This document shows, piece after piece, positions 1-12,289 of a DNA stretch of 64,000 nt (positions within the stretch are counted from its first letter, which is position 1; every line of letters starts with the position of its first letter). The position numbers and the translations under genes were made by a program. Source of the DNA: Phellopilus nigrolimitatus (lineage: Eukaryota; Basidiomycota; Agaricomycetes; Hymenochaetales; Hymenochaetaceae); contig JAJOHG010000025.1 of the NCBI GenBank assembly GCA_021029095.1, positions 248,001 through 312,000 on the forward strand, in the 5' to 3' direction. Below the pieces are notes generated by a model that was given only the letters and a program-made list of their open reading frames with translations, did not search any database and was not told the origin of the DNA.

Positions 1-210
1 AGGAAGGAAGGGCGCCTGATGGATGTGGCCGTCCCCTCCCCCCATTGAGTCGCGCGGGCTGGGGCCTGGAATTGCCTATCCCGGCGCGCGCGCGCGTGTT
101 TTTTCTTTTCCTGTTTCTGCTTTCTGCTTTTCGTTGTGTCGTTGTTTTTCTGCTTCGTAAATAGACATACGGAAACGGAAGAGAACAGGAAGGAAGGGGG
201 AAAGGAAGGG

Positions 211-290
211 GGGAAGGGAAGGGAAGGGAAGGGAAGGGAAGGCGCGGATGGAACGAGATGGGATGGGATGGGATGGGATGGGATGGGGAT
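211..290 (+). repeat. (GGGAA)n and (GATGG)n G-run microsatellites
   Basis: GGGAA units run from 211 to 242, and GATGG units from about 257 to 290. Each array has at least four GGG runs spaced by two bases, so each could fold into a G-quadruplex. They lie about 0.85-0.9 kb upstream of the first start codon. Confidence 0.85.
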
Positions 291-920
291 ATGTTGTTCG
301 GGCAGGCACGCATGCGGTGCAGTCGTATGTGCTGTCTGGGCTGCTATAAACAGCGACGGGAATTAGCAGGAGGGCCTGGACCCGGGGTCGGCCCCCATGT
401 AGATCGCACTTGATCTGCCCGATCTCCTGCCGTAGACGAGGCCCCAGACACCCCGCCAGGTACGTCACACAATACAGTCCTTCCTGGCCACGAAAAGAAC
501 GAAATCAGAACAAGTACAGCTCGCAGGATGTCTGTCTGTCTGTTGTTGTTTCTTCTCTGCCGTGGTCAATCAGGAGGAAGGTGATGGCGATGGCGATGGC
601 ATGGAGGGAAAGGCAGAGCTGGGGAGGCGGCGCTGCTGATTCCGAACGCATCTGCTTCCCGGGGGCCCGGGAGAGCCCCTCGTGGGAAAACACACACACA
701 CACACCTGTGATTTGTTTTGTTTTCTCTCTGTTTTCTCCTTTTTGTCTTTTTCTGGATTTACTTTTTTGCTTCCGGGCTTTTTTCGTTTTTCCTGAACTT
801 TCCGCGCTCCCGTTCCGTTCCAGGAGCGCCCCGCGCGACGTATTTTAGCGAGTCGCGAGATGACGCTCTCCCGTTCCTCTCCTGCCCCCCTCCCCCATAT
901 CCCCCCTCCCGCCCGTCTCC

Positions 921-1006
921 CGCCCTCCGACGCCCCCCGCCCTCCGACGCCCCCCGCCCTCCGACGCCCCCCGCCCTCCGACGCCCCCCGCCCTTCGACC
1001 GCCCGA
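921..1006 (+). repeat. 17-bp GC-rich tandem repeat, five units
   Basis: The core CCTCCGACG recurs every 17 bases at about 924, 941, 958 and 975; a fifth unit at 992 carries one substitution. The array ends about 130 bases before the first start codon and may be part of the promoter or 5' leader. Confidence 0.85.
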
Positions 1007-1134
1007 ACCCCCGACGCCACGCCCGCCCGTGCATGCCGAGCCTGTGATCGACGTCGAGCGCGGCTCGTGTCTCGTGTCTCTGCTCACCGCCACACGCATA
1101 CAGCTCCAACTCCTCTGACACCTAACCCCGCCCG

Positions 1135-4100
1135 ATGGAATCAGCGTACGTCGCCGTGCCCTGTCCGCTGACGTCGACGTCGCGCCTCGTATTCACACAT
1201 TCACTTATTGCGCCCGCGCAGATCCCGCGCGTCCTCCCGCGTCGCCACCCTGCCCCCGCCGTGCGTATGCGTCCCTCCGCTCTCCAGCGCGTAACGTACT
1301 TACTCACCCGCCGCCTGAATCTGCGTATCTGTGTCCAGCCCGCTGAAACGCAAGTCGCCCCCGTCGCCCGTCTCCGCAACGACGACGACGAGCACCAGCA
1401 CCAGCAGCAGCACCACCAGCACCACCGCGGCAGCGACGGCGCCGTCCGAGATCCTCGGCGCGCTGGCCCTCGGCGCACAGCCCAAGTCCAAGGGCAGCCC
1501 GCCCGCCCCCGCCCGCGCGTCCGCCTCGCCCGGCGCGCAGACGCCCTCCGCGGACGACTACGAGAACGGGCTCGCCGTGTGCGGCACGTGCGGCGAGGGC
1601 GTGCCCTTCCGCGACCCCCGCTCCGGCGGCTTTACGCTGCGCCTCTGGGACCTCCACCGCGAGCAGTGGTGCGTCCGCCCCCCTCCGTGCCACCCCCTGC
1701 TTTCCTCCAGATCACGAAGTGTATGTCTGACTCGCTTTTCCCCGCGCGTTACAGCCGCTCGCAGCACGCGCCGGCGCAGGCGCAGGCGCAGGCAGCAGCA
1801 GCGCCGGGAGGGGAGCCGCTCGTGTTCGCGCCGGAGGCGACCGCGGCGAGCATGGTCTCCGCGCACGCGCACGCGCATCACGCGCACGCGAACGCGGCGG
1901 GGCCGCTGAAGAAGCGGCGCGCGAAGCGCACGGAGGACGAGCGCATCGAGTACCTGCGCACGGACCCGCACGTCGCGCAGTTCGAGGCGTACCGCGTGCT
2001 GTGCGGCTCGTGCGCCAAGTGGATCCGCCTCCGCCCGAACTCGACGTACTGCTCCATCCCCTGGGACGCGCACCGCAAGAGCTGTCTGTCGAAGAAGGCG
2101 TGAGTGTCTTTTTTTTCGTTTTTCGTTTTTCTTCTGTGTCTTTTTTTTTTTTTTTGCTTTGAGTTGAGCTTTGAGTTGAGCTGAGCTGAGCTTCCCCTCG
2201 GTCTATCTTCGCTGATTGCTGATTCGGGAATATGTTTTCCCCGTCGTTCCCTCCGCACGGCATGCGTTCGTCTCGGAACACCCGCGCCTCGCCCGCGCAC
2301 ACGCACACGACACGACCACCAGAAACGCACACGCGCGCTCGACGGGCGCCGCAGACAGCCGCGACGCGCTCCTCGCGGGCGACCCCGCCGCGCGCCGCTT
2401 CGACGCGGAGCGCGTCCTCTGCGCGCGCTGCGACCGCTGGGTCCCCGTGCGCCCCGACGGCGCGGACGACGCGCTGCAGAACTGGCACGCGCACAAGGCC
2501 GCGTGCGCCGCTGCCGCCGCCGCCGACGCCGACGCGCGCACGGCGAGCCCGCCCCTCCTCGGGAGGGTGTCGTTCAGGCAGTCAGTTGTCTTTTGGCGTT
2601 TATGCATTTTTTGTTTTAAAAAAAACAACCTTTTTCTTTCTTTCTTTTTGGCTTTATAACTGCTATCGCACACCTTTCACTGACGCGCGCGCGCGTTCTT
2701 TCATCGTCGTAGGGTCCTTCCGATGGAGTCCAGACAGGCAAACGACCCGGGGCTGGTGTCCCCCGGGCGGCCAGCGGCAGCCGCCCGCCCGCACCCCCCG
2801 TCGCCAAGGGCCGACGGAGGCACCTCCAGCGCACACCCGCCAATCGCGCGGACCGCGATGCACTCCTCCCTCGGCGCGCCGCCGCCGCCCTCCTCCGCGT
2901 CCACGAGCCCGTCGCTGCCCACGCTCGCGGGGCCCGCGCGCGGCGCCTCGGGCTCCCCGGGCTCGCCGGGGCCCGGCGCGCACGAGCTGCCCGCGCCCGC
3001 GGCGACGCACGAGTCGCGGCGGCGGAACGCGGAGCAGCGCGCGGCGGCGCTGCGCGCGGACCCGCTCCTGCGCGAGGTCGAGCCGAACCGCGTGTTCTGC
3101 GGAGTGTGTGCGAAGTGGGTGCAGCTCCGCCAGGACAGCTCGTTCTGCGCGTACCCGTGGCACCAGCATCGCGGGAAGTGTCTTGCGAAGTAGTGCGTTG
3201 CTTGCTTTTTTCTTCTCTTTTCTTTTCTTTTTCTTTTCTTTTGTTCGGCTAAGGCGGTGTTAATCTGATTTACGTTTGGCCGGGCAGTCGGCGCCTCCAG
3301 GAGAAGAACCGCCCGTATTTGCCGGGCGGCGCGCATGTGCCGCATGCGTACGCGCACTCGTCCGCGTCGTCCGCGTCGGCGGCGCGGCGCCTCGGCGGGG
3401 ACCCCGACGCGGAGGGCGAGCTGGAGGACGAGCCCGAGTCGGAGGAGGAGGGCGGGAGCTTCGTGGGGCGCCCGGAGCCGGTGTCGGAGGAGGAGGACAG
3501 CGTGCATCGCCGCCGCCACCACAGCGGGACGGGATACGGCCACGCTGGTGGCGGCCGCGGCGGCTACGACGGCGCGCGCCACCCGTACGCGGACACGGGC
3601 GCGGGTGCGTACCGGCTGTCGGCGGCGGTTGGGTATGGGGGCCACGCGTATGATGTGGAGATGGACAGCGAGGATCCTGATGATGACGGGGACGGCGAGG
3701 GCGAGGGGGAGAGCGACGGGGAGGGGGAGGGGGATGGGGATGGGGGCGTGGAGGGAGATGGAGATGGGGACGTCGATATGGATGACGAGGAGGCGCTGGC
3801 GCCGTCTAGGGACAGGAGGGAGCGCGAGCGCGAGCGGTGGGAGGGCGCCGGCCGCGCACACGGCGGCGCGCCGTACCCGCACGTGCATGCTGCAGCGCAC
3901 ACCCGCGAGCGCGAGCACTCACAGAGCGGGCGGCGAGGCTACGCCGGCGCGCCCCCGCCGAGCTTGGCAGACCTCGGCTCGCCGGGCGGACGGTACGCGC
4001 CTTTCCCTCCACTCACCGTAACTCACCCCAACTTACTCTTTTTATCGCCTTTTTGCGTGGGGCGCGGCGCGCAGGCTGGCGTTCATCGCGGCGTCGATCC

Positions 4101-4300
4101 GGCACCTGTTCGGGACGACGTACGCGCGCGGCGCGGACGCGCTGTCGGTGGGCGCGCTCGTGAACTACCTGAACGCGGCGCTGCCGCCGGACAAGCACGA
4201 GGAGTTCGACGTGCGCGAGGTGAGCGCGGCGTGCGGCGGCGCGCTCGCGAAGGCGGGGCGCGTCGTGCTGCGTGGGGACGAGGTGCGCCTGCGCGAGTAG
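1135..4300 (+). CDS. protein with four CxxC...W..H...C putative zinc-binding repeats
   Basis: I model seven exons: 1135-1145, 1339-1668, 1755-2099, 2323-2580, 2713-3189, 3288-3992 and 4075-4300. All joins keep frame and give 783 residues. The first exon has only 11 bases; it was chosen because the next open frame has an in-frame stop (1316-1318) just before it and no ATG, while ATG-GAA-TCA-GC followed by GTACGT fits exactly. Four modules share CxxC, a Trp, W-x(2)-H and a final Cys: residues about 84-114 (VCGTC...WDLHREQC), 199-227 (LCGSC...WDAHRKSC), 262-290 (LCARC...WHAHKAAC) and 441-470 (FCGVC...WHQHRGKC). Three ligands plus His suggest zinc binding. A basic segment, a long Asp/Glu/Gly-rich region (about 500-690) and a C-terminal segment that may be winged-helix-like follow. 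A nuclear DNA- or protein-binding role is inference; I do not recognise a named family. Confidence 0.8.
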
Positions 4301-5017
4301 CGCGAGTGGGTGTGACGAGGACGAGCCGCTTGACGAAATGAAATTAAAAATGGGGTGCGAGGCGGGCGCCTCTGGCGTCCCGCCCGCCTTCCTTTTCCGG
4401 GTTTCTTTTCTTTTCTTTTCTTTCCTTTCCTTTGTGTGTTCTCGTTTTCTCTTTCGCTCTCCGCTCTCTCCCTCTGAAATGTTTTGGGCCTCTGGGGATC
4501 TCCGGTCATCGTTTTCTCTCACTCACCCCAACGCATTTTTTAAGTGTTTATTTATGCGCATCGTATTTCATCCAGCTCACCTCGACTCGACTCGACTCAT
4601 CATCCGCACGCAGGCGTCCGCCTGCGCCGCGCCGCGCCATGTAACTAATTATTTGCTCTCTATTTTGCATATGTCCATATGTCCACGCAACGCATCTCGT
4701 CTACGGTACTTGTTTTTGCCCCTCCCCTCCCCCCTTCCGCGCGACTGACAGACTCGTATTTCTTATTTTTTACTTCGGTTTGTTTTTGTTCGCATTTGTT
4801 GTATGGTAGAATTTATTGAAGGCTCTGTTTTATCTACGTATTCGTGAATTGTTGCCGACAAGCTACCCCGAGCCGAGTAAGCCGAGCGGATAGATTGGTC
4901 ATCCGATCGGTCGTTTCCTCGCTGTGCCCAGCGCCGGCTTCAGACTACAACTGCAGCTACGATCATAACTACAACTACGCCGCTGCCGCCACCACCGCCG
5001 CAACGAAGACGCTGCTG
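4301..5017. other. intergenic; VPS28 upstream region
   Basis: No gene is seen. CT-rich and T-rich tracts at about 4390-4480 and 4720-4800 look like 3' UTR and promoter sequence. A GTG-initiated extension of the VPS28 frame (from 4844) was not used, because fungal genes rarely start at GTG and the ATG at 5018 matches the usual start of the family. Confidence 0.6.
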
Positions 5018-6479
5018 ATGACACCCGTCGGCGCGCCGCTGTCGCTCGACGAGGAGGTGCGGCTGTACGGCTCGAACCCGGAGCGCGAGCGCTACGGCCT
5101 GCTCGCGACGCTCTTCGGCATCGTCGTCGCGCTCGACTACCTCGAGCGCGCGTACGTCCGGGACAGCGTGCCCGCCGCGGAGTGAGTGAGCTTCCCCTTC
5201 CCCCGCCTCCCCCGCTCCCGCTCCCGCTCCTGCGGAAGACTGCGGAAGGCGGTGAGAGACTGTGGATTGTGAGCGCGGTGTGCTGAGCGTTTGTGGATGA
5301 TGAGGTACTCGCCGGCGTGCACGCGCCTGCTGTCGCAGTACAAGACGATGCACCGCCTCGTGGGGGACGACGTGCCCTCCATAGAGGCGTTCATGGCGCG
5401 CTACCGGGTGCGTCTTGGCTAGCTCGCGCGCGGCGCTGCTGGTCTCTTGAGGTTCATGCGGCTTCTATACTGATGGACGTTATGGACGCGCCAGATGGAC
5501 CACCCCGCCGCGCTGCACCGCATCCGCGTCGGCGTGCCCGCGACCGTGGAGCACTCGAGCGAGGCGGGCCCCGAGACGGGCAAGTGGGTCGCGGAGACGA
5601 CGCAGGTCAGTCCTCCAGTCCTCCCGCCCCGGATATCCATCCGCGCTGACGCGGCGCGGCGGCGCACAGAGCTTCATCACGTTCATGGACGCGCTCAAGC
5701 TGCGCATGCGCGCGAAGGACCAGCTGCACCCGATCCTGCAGGAGCTGATGGCGAACTACGCGCGCTTCAAGGCGAGCAAGGACTGGGAGGGCCGCTCCCG
5801 CATGGTCTCGTGGTGAGCGCGCGCGGCCTCTCCTTTCTTTTCTTTTTTCTTTTTCGACTCCTGTGCATGTTTGTTGTCTCCTATGTCTTTCCTGCTTCTC
5901 GTTGCGCCCTTCTTCTCACCGCCTTCTCGGCGTTTCTCCTTCACTGCCGTCACGGCGAACTAAGTCCCTCCTTTACGTTGTGCACGGCGTGGAGTTAATG
6001 TGCCTCTGCCTACTTAATCCATCTCATTCGCCTTTCTTGATGTTGGCCGCAGATACGGAATTGCTGACTTCGTCCTTCTTTTCATATTGCGCAAAATTAA
6101 CTGCCTGTGAACTGCACCATGGTTTGATTTTCGGCCCCGAAACCTGCATCTGCTCGATTCTGTCTGTGTGTTTGCAGGTTGATCACGCTGAACGCTATGA
6201 AGGCCTCGGAAGAGATCTCAGAGGAGCAGTCGCGCCAGGTAAGACCCCCATACTTCACCTCTTGTCTAAAAATGTTTTGTCGGATTTTCCGTCTTCGTGC
6301 ATTCTCGAACCTCTCTTTGTCGCGTTCGGGTCTTCGCTATTCTCTTCTGTGACGAACGAGTCCTTCCTCTTCGCTGACCGCCCTCGCAAATATACAAACA
6401 GCTCCTGTTCGACGTGGATTACGCGTACGCGGAGTTCTTCCGAAGCTTGAGCGGCGGGGCGAAGGTCGGAGGGCCGTAA
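5018..6479 (+). CDS. VPS28: ESCRT-I subunit VPS28
   Basis: Vps28 is a subunit of ESCRT-I, which sorts ubiquitinated membrane proteins into multivesicular endosomes; its C-terminal four-helix domain links ESCRT-I to ESCRT-II. Exons are 5018-5181, 5305-5407, 5495-5605, 5670-5812, 6178-6238 and 6402-6479, giving 219 residues; human VPS28 has 221. The N-terminal core has EVRLYGSNPEREKY-like sequence (EVRLYGSNPERERYG), LERAYVRDSV and the SRLL-QYK type helix (CTRLLSQYKTMHRLV). The C-terminal domain has FITFMDALKLRMRAKD, WEGRSRMVSWL and LLFDVDYAYAEFFRSL. The fifth intron is long (365 nt); the others are 64-123 nt. Frame is intact throughout. Identification is firm. Confidence 0.95.
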
Positions 6480-9400
6480 TCTCCAGTAATAGTCTACGTG
6501 CTCGGGATAAGAGCGATATTGTCTTCATGATACCCCTTTCAGCGTGCCTAGACGCCGTGCGGATGCGCTACGTATTGTACAGGGGCAAATGCTATTGAGT
6601 GTTGTACGAATAGGATTTAGATAGTGTATATGTCTGTGACCCGTGCTTGCGACTCTTTTGTTTTCTCTTCTTCTGGGTGCCTGGAATCGAGATGCTGCGA
6701 ATACAATGGAGATAGCCAGACATTCGAGCTTGGCTCAGGGCCGAGAGGCTCGTCAGTCGGCCATAATAGCAAATCATTTGGACGTAGGCAGACTCAGATA
6801 CAGCGCACGGAAGATCAGCTTTCGCCGTTCAGGCTGCATACTCACAGGCCCGCACAAGGACGTCCGATTTGTCGCTGAGGCACATACAACGGCTAATGAA
6901 ATTCGCTGTCCGAGCTCAGTTTCGAAGTGCGGAGACACAACTGCTGGCAACATGACATTGGGCTGCTGTAAGCGGGAGAACGAGATCAGAAGGCCTGCAG
7001 AGGTTCTGTAGTTCCGGTTAGTTCTGTGATTAAAGGATGGGATACGGGTGCTCGGGTGCTCGACAGACCGTTTGTACATAGGAATGCCAAGCCAGATAAG
7101 GCCCGACGACAGAAGCCCGACGATATGTACAAAATCGGTACGAACTGGGCCTGCGAACTGTAATTGGAGCGCCGAGGCAGGCCTGCTGGCCGACATTCCT
7201 CTGCGCTACAGAGTCCCCGCATGTGCATCGCGTGCCTTCTTTCAATTCTGTCATTTGATAGGACATGCGAGAAGGCAGCGCGGTGAACGTGCATAGAAAT
7301 GTTTGTACAAGGGAGCCCAAACGTGGACTGGCCGAATATTGTACGAGTGGGCGGAGAGCGGCCAAGACCGACTTCTGGACTCCAGACCTCGAGCTTTGCC
7401 GCCCACGGGCTCTGAAATTGGTCGCGAGTGTGTGTGTTTTGGCAGATGTGCGAATGAATAGGAAGTCAGAAGAACGTGCGGGCGTGGACAAGGAGAGAAA
7501 AACAAACACACACATAGCCTCATTCTACTTTCACGAGACTCCTCACAACCCTGGCTCCAATTCATAATAGACCGATCCAGGTGGTCTTTGTTCAGGGAGC
7601 CGACATCTTTCAGCGCACTGCGCTTCTGGGGGAATTCGCGTCATGTCCGCACATTTAGAAAGCACCCACAGGAAGACATGACTGAGACAGCCAGCTGGCA
7701 GCCGGTTCTGGGGATATCAGTCTGTTCCAGACGCTCGAGCGCTGGGAGATTGCGCGGCCCGGGTGCTGATATTTATAATGTGTTCGGAGCCGCGATACTG
7801 TATGGAGGTGTGAGATATTACGCGGATGTCGTGATCATGTTTTACCCAGCATACGAGCGTGAGCGTCGTCCAACTCCGGCTATGCGTGTGCGGCCGTCAG
7901 GGAGAGCAGTATGCTTCTGCGACGGACAATGAATGAGCATCCGTACGTCCGAGTGGTATTTCTTATTCGTAAGCATACCGACCCGAATTCAGCCTCTGAT
8001 CGACCTCAGGCCGCCCCTCCCCCCATTCATCTTGCAATCAAGGCACGTACATCCAGTTACCCGCTCAAAAGCCGCAATGAATGAGATCTGCAAGCCAAAA
8101 GGATTAAGCCGCTGTCCTTGGCATGAGTATGGTAAACGCTGGCGCACTTCGGACGTTCTCTGACAGGACGATCCTCGGGAGGGAGACATGTATAGTAGTC
8201 TTTGTTCTGTATGTTTAGCTACCGAATCGCCGAAAACGTTTCGTGAAGTAGCTGAATACTACCGCGCTGTTGGACAAAACAACACGAAGGGCCCAAGAGC
8301 AGAAAAATGCACTATGCTCTTGAGAATAAGAAGCCGGGTTCGTCGCGATGCGATCATCTTTTGAGAATATAGCATTTTGTTCCTGAAAGTTAGCAGAAGA
8401 GAAGCCGAAGCTGATGATAACCAAAGTGCGCTGGACGAGCTTCCTTGTTCTTGTTCACTCCGGCGGTATTTTCTACTTTTAGGGAGCCTCAAATACTTTC
8501 CATCGCATTCAGAACAATCAGGCTCACGTACCTCAAATTTCACAGAGAAGACAGTCGGGTAAATCTATAACTCCCATCTGTGACAGTTTCGTCCGAGTGA
8601 GACAGATATTAACAACTCGATCGTGGGGTGAATGTGCCTGCGCGGAAAGATCCCTAGGTACTGAGCGCGCCAACTCAGTATAAATCACGCCTCGAAAGTG
8701 TTGTACTTCGTACTTTCTAAATTTGTTACCAGTCTTCGGGGGTCGTCGCTCGAATGCGGTGTCCTGTTTCAGAGCTCTTGTAAATGTGCTTAACGGGTCT
8801 TTCGTATCCCCACGCATAGATAGGTTTTCCGTCAGAATGATTTGCATCATGATCCTGCAAGCAATGATAACATTCATAATCGAAGCCAAAGCCACGTCGC
8901 TCCGGACGTGATCCACCTACAGTCTGTAACAGCGGCAGTGCTGATTTCCCTTCGTCCTTCACATGGCTCCAGTTGCGTCCTCCGACAATGTTTACATCAC
9001 TACCAACTCCGGCGCAGGCATATCCCATGCTTATTAGTCGTGATGCTGCTTGTCAAACAGAACGATGCAATGTTTGGCATCATAGCACAGGTTGAAGTTA
9101 TCCGATTTTTTTAGAGTTTCTATCGCCCGGCTGAGTGATTGAAGACAGCACAATGTCACCGCAGTTCTAATATGTACGCCGTGCTGTGAGTGTTAGTTTC
9201 GAGATTTTCAGACCTCAAGTCAGGATTACGAAGTGGTAAAAAGGCACTCCAAGGCTTGAGTTTGAATGCCGACGGGCGTCTAAAACTGAAGACGCCGATC
9301 GCGAGCCAAAACCTTGAGCTTAAGTTGCCTGCTGGCCGTGATTTTGCGAACATCAAACAAATGAGATGCAGCGCTTTTGCTATTGTGCGTAGCAATAAGC

Positions 9401-11792
9401 AAATCTGTATTAACATTGTTGTGTTGGTGTTGATCTTCATCGGTATCGCTTTCTAGCGATCTAAAGGACACTGTGCTGTGAGGCACTTTCTCCGAGCCGC
9501 AGGATAAGCTATTCTCATCATCGATGGCGTCGTATGAGCTGACCTATTGTTTTCTCGGAACATCCAAGCGATCAGAAAATCTTAAAGAAAGCCAAACTTG
9601 CGCGATCATGTGTCAACGATTGGAGCACTGAAGAATATCACGAGAAAAGATTTTGGCAAACAGTCAGCAGTGAGATGCACGAGCTATGAGCACGATTCGC
9701 ATCGGCGTCTAGAGATTTTGTTCGAGATTCTTGGATTCCAGAATCAAATTCCTGTAGGTAGATCTGAAGTCAGTCACTATTGTTCATCAAATGAGATGAT
9801 CGGACCAGAAGGAAGAACTCGTCCCTTTTGACTAAACTCCCTACGTCTAGATAAGGCAGTCAGAAATACGCGAGCATCGGAGGGTATGAAAAAGCCTGCA
9901 TGAAATATCGTACCAGAAATAGCAGAACCTGGCAACGCAGACGTCAGGTTGGCGGGCGAAAAAATCTGTGTTCCATAGAGCGTCTTCCCTGATGAACTGT
10001 CATCCATATCAGGTGGCAAGGTCGCGAAAAACCGAGCTGAAATAGAAAATCAGTTACAGCCTGTGAAAGCTGAAATGAAGAAAGATCCTATCAGTTGCGC
10101 AAGACAGAACAATGACAGAGGAATACACCTGACTTCGAAGATGATTGAAGGCACTCCGTTCTTCCATACTGGATACTGACGTCGTCCAAGACAGCTGAAC
10201 TTCGTTCATTGTTCATCGGCTCCACTCCATGAAAGTCCGAACAACAAGACCGAGACAGCAATCAATTCAAAACTTCGAGGAGCATCAATAATCATAATAG
10301 TTTTACATGGCAGAACATACGTGCCCTGATTTAAAGAAGTTACGTACTATCAATTGCCAGCTATTGCTAGTCGAACTTGTTGGAATCCTGTAAAGATTCG
10401 AGTCAAATGCTCTGTAAGGACTGAAGCGGTATCCGCACGGTTGACCTACGCCCACAGTACAAGTCGCATTCCGAGCTCATTATCATAATGGCTGTTGCTT
10501 TCCGGTTCGAATGAGCAGCAGTCATTTTGAAAGGTCTGTTGAACAGCTTCAGTTTCTACTCGAATCGCCAGTGCGTCTACCTCAGAAATAAAAGGGAGAC
10601 AATATATCAGGATTCTGAGAATGCAGTCAATATGGCTGGTCTTCAAGCCCAGCGCTGTAAAGTGCTCGCTCTTTCTAAGGTTCAATAAGAGCATGACCAA
10701 CCGGAGTCAAGACAGCGAGGTCTTGACCGAAAGCAAAGACAGGGCTTCTGAAATGCTCTAGACCAAAATATCAATACCATTTTGCAGTTCTCAGACTGAG
10801 AGCAGCCGGATCTCCTGAGGGAATCAGACACTGTGCTATATAGCTATAGTCCGAGAAAAGCTCACGATGATGCGAAAGATGTTGGATGTCTTCCTGAGAC
10901 TACATCGTTAAGGAAGGTTTTTCCATTATGTGTTGTACCATAAAGACAGACAAGCCATCAGTGCTATAGTTCTGAGTAGCCAAACCAAGACAATAGAAAA
11001 GTATACAAGTGCCTCACGCAGTGCCAATACGGATGTTGAAAAAACAGCGAAACAAATAAGCTCGGTATACATGTCCCGATGTCGCTTAGAAACAAAGTTA
11101 CTCGGCACTCTCCGGCGTCTGCTGACTTTCTGGTGCGGCTTCTCGGCACTTGTCTTTCACTTCACCGACGACAGCAACGATGCAATCTTGGCTGTCTGGC
11201 TTTTTCTGGTCCCGGGAGCATAAAAGCAATTCGACAACAACTACATCGCTGCATCGTTTCTATGCGATATTGTGACCTGATATACGAGTTCTTTGAAATC
11301 AGAAGCAAAGCTTCATGTGGTACGGTATTGCACGACGTGCCTGTTCTTTCTACTTACGGATTGCGAAAGACTATATTCATGAGGTATATCGATACATACG
11401 AATGTTGCTTTGTCCATTGTCACAATGGAGCGAGCTTACTGGAAGTGAAGGAAACAAAGACAAAACCAATGTTCTTTGGGTATGGAAGTGATGGCCATCA
11501 CGGTCAAAATAGCAAGCACAAGGCAAGTACAATTTGGCCGTCGGGCATCTCGGTAGTCCAGCCATCCTCGAACTGAATCCTAGTGGCTTTCTGTTTCTCT
11601 AAATCAGGTACGCAAGAAACCCTGAAATGTCCATAAAGGATTCGGGAAACACGATAGGAGTCAAAGCCCGTTTGAAATTCTCCTCTTCGTAACTCAAGTC
11701 TTTGGTCTTTAATTTATATAATTTAGTTGTTTTGTATGTATATAAACTTTCCATGACTTCTGTAGTTTTAATATTGTACCTCGCAGTCCCTC
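6480..11792. other. 5.3-kb gene-poor stretch
   Basis: I find no gene I can support on either strand. Composition is closer to AT/GC balance than the flanking genes, open frames are under about 165 codons, and none shows a recognisable motif, signal peptide or exon pattern. No terminal repeats, transposase or reverse-transcriptase motifs were seen. It is probably decayed sequence, possibly old repeats. A short coding-like stretch on the minus strand near 10380-10475 (see rejected items) is the only hint of a relic. Confidence 0.5.
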
Positions 11793-12289
11793 TTATGCCG
11801 ACAAATTATTCAACAACTGTACGAGGCTGTCATCGTGAACGTAGTCTGGCCCCGGTCGCACGTTATCCTTCCAAACAAGCAAGGATCTCCAGAGTGCGAC
11901 TTCGAATAGGCAGACACCGAGACTGTAAATATCGTCACGCATTCGATACACGTCTCGACGTGTATGCTTGCCATCTTCGCCAACGAGTTGATCCCGCTGA
12001 TGAAGATAGATGCCTCGACGATCGAGAGCCTTCCTATACGAGTCCTTTGTAGAATCATCATTATCTTCGCGCACTAGCTGCAAAGACGAAAGGTACGGAT
12101 GTCCGAGTTTGTAGGGAAAGACATCACTTTCAGACAACGCTAACGTCTTGACAACGACAATTGTCTCTGAATGGACTCTCTTGTGAACAAGCCCTAGGCG
12201 CGTCGACGATGAGAAGACCAGCTACCATGCGAATCGAAAACTGGACGCGATTTGCAAGTGGACGAATAGGATGGTGAGATTGGTCAAAG
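11793..12289 (-). pseudogene. relic of the C-terminal half of a fungal protein-kinase-like domain
   Basis: On the minus strand an open frame ending at 11793 carries GLVHKRVHSETIVV (catalytic-loop region), GHPYLSSLQLVRED and DIYSLGVCLFEVALWRSLL. That last block is the kinase subdomain IX pattern seen in many basidiomycete kinase-like proteins. Upstream of about 12190 the same domain seems to continue in another frame (IRMVAGLLI just before the VHK block), offset by one base. No N-lobe (glycine loop, VAIK lysine, HRD-type loop) was found, and the next gene begins at 12290. I read it as a truncated relic. An active protein is unlikely from this segment alone. Confidence 0.6.

Larger units (their letters stand above)
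1..1134. promoter_or_regulatory. low-complexity upstream region of the CxxC/W/H/C repeat gene
   Basis: This stretch has no convincing gene. It is made of purine-rich and pyrimidine-rich tracts, short G-run microsatellites and a 17-bp GC-rich tandem repeat, followed by CT-rich sequence up to the first ATG at 1135. Long CT-rich tracts before the start codon are common in fungal promoters. Several long open frames cross it on both strands, but their proteins are simple Pro/Arg/Gly/Ser sequence caused by the repeats. Confidence 0.6.

Noticed and set aside
257..290. Telomere-like G-rich repeat
   Set aside because: The unit is GATGG (five bases), not TTAGGG, it is short, and ordinary genes follow at once.
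505..1121. Long minus-strand frames
   Set aside because: They are Gly/Arg repeats produced by the 17-bp tandem repeat and CT-rich DNA, without motifs.
4844..5017. Longer N-terminus for VPS28 starting at GTG
   Set aside because: Not an ATG, the extra residues are low-complexity Asn/Tyr/Ala sequence, and the family starts near the ATG at 5018.
10380..10475. Minus-strand coding-like stretch (VGVGQPCGYRFSPYRAFDS)
   Set aside because: It looks protein-like, but there is a stop just upstream, no flanking exon, and I cannot tie it to a family.
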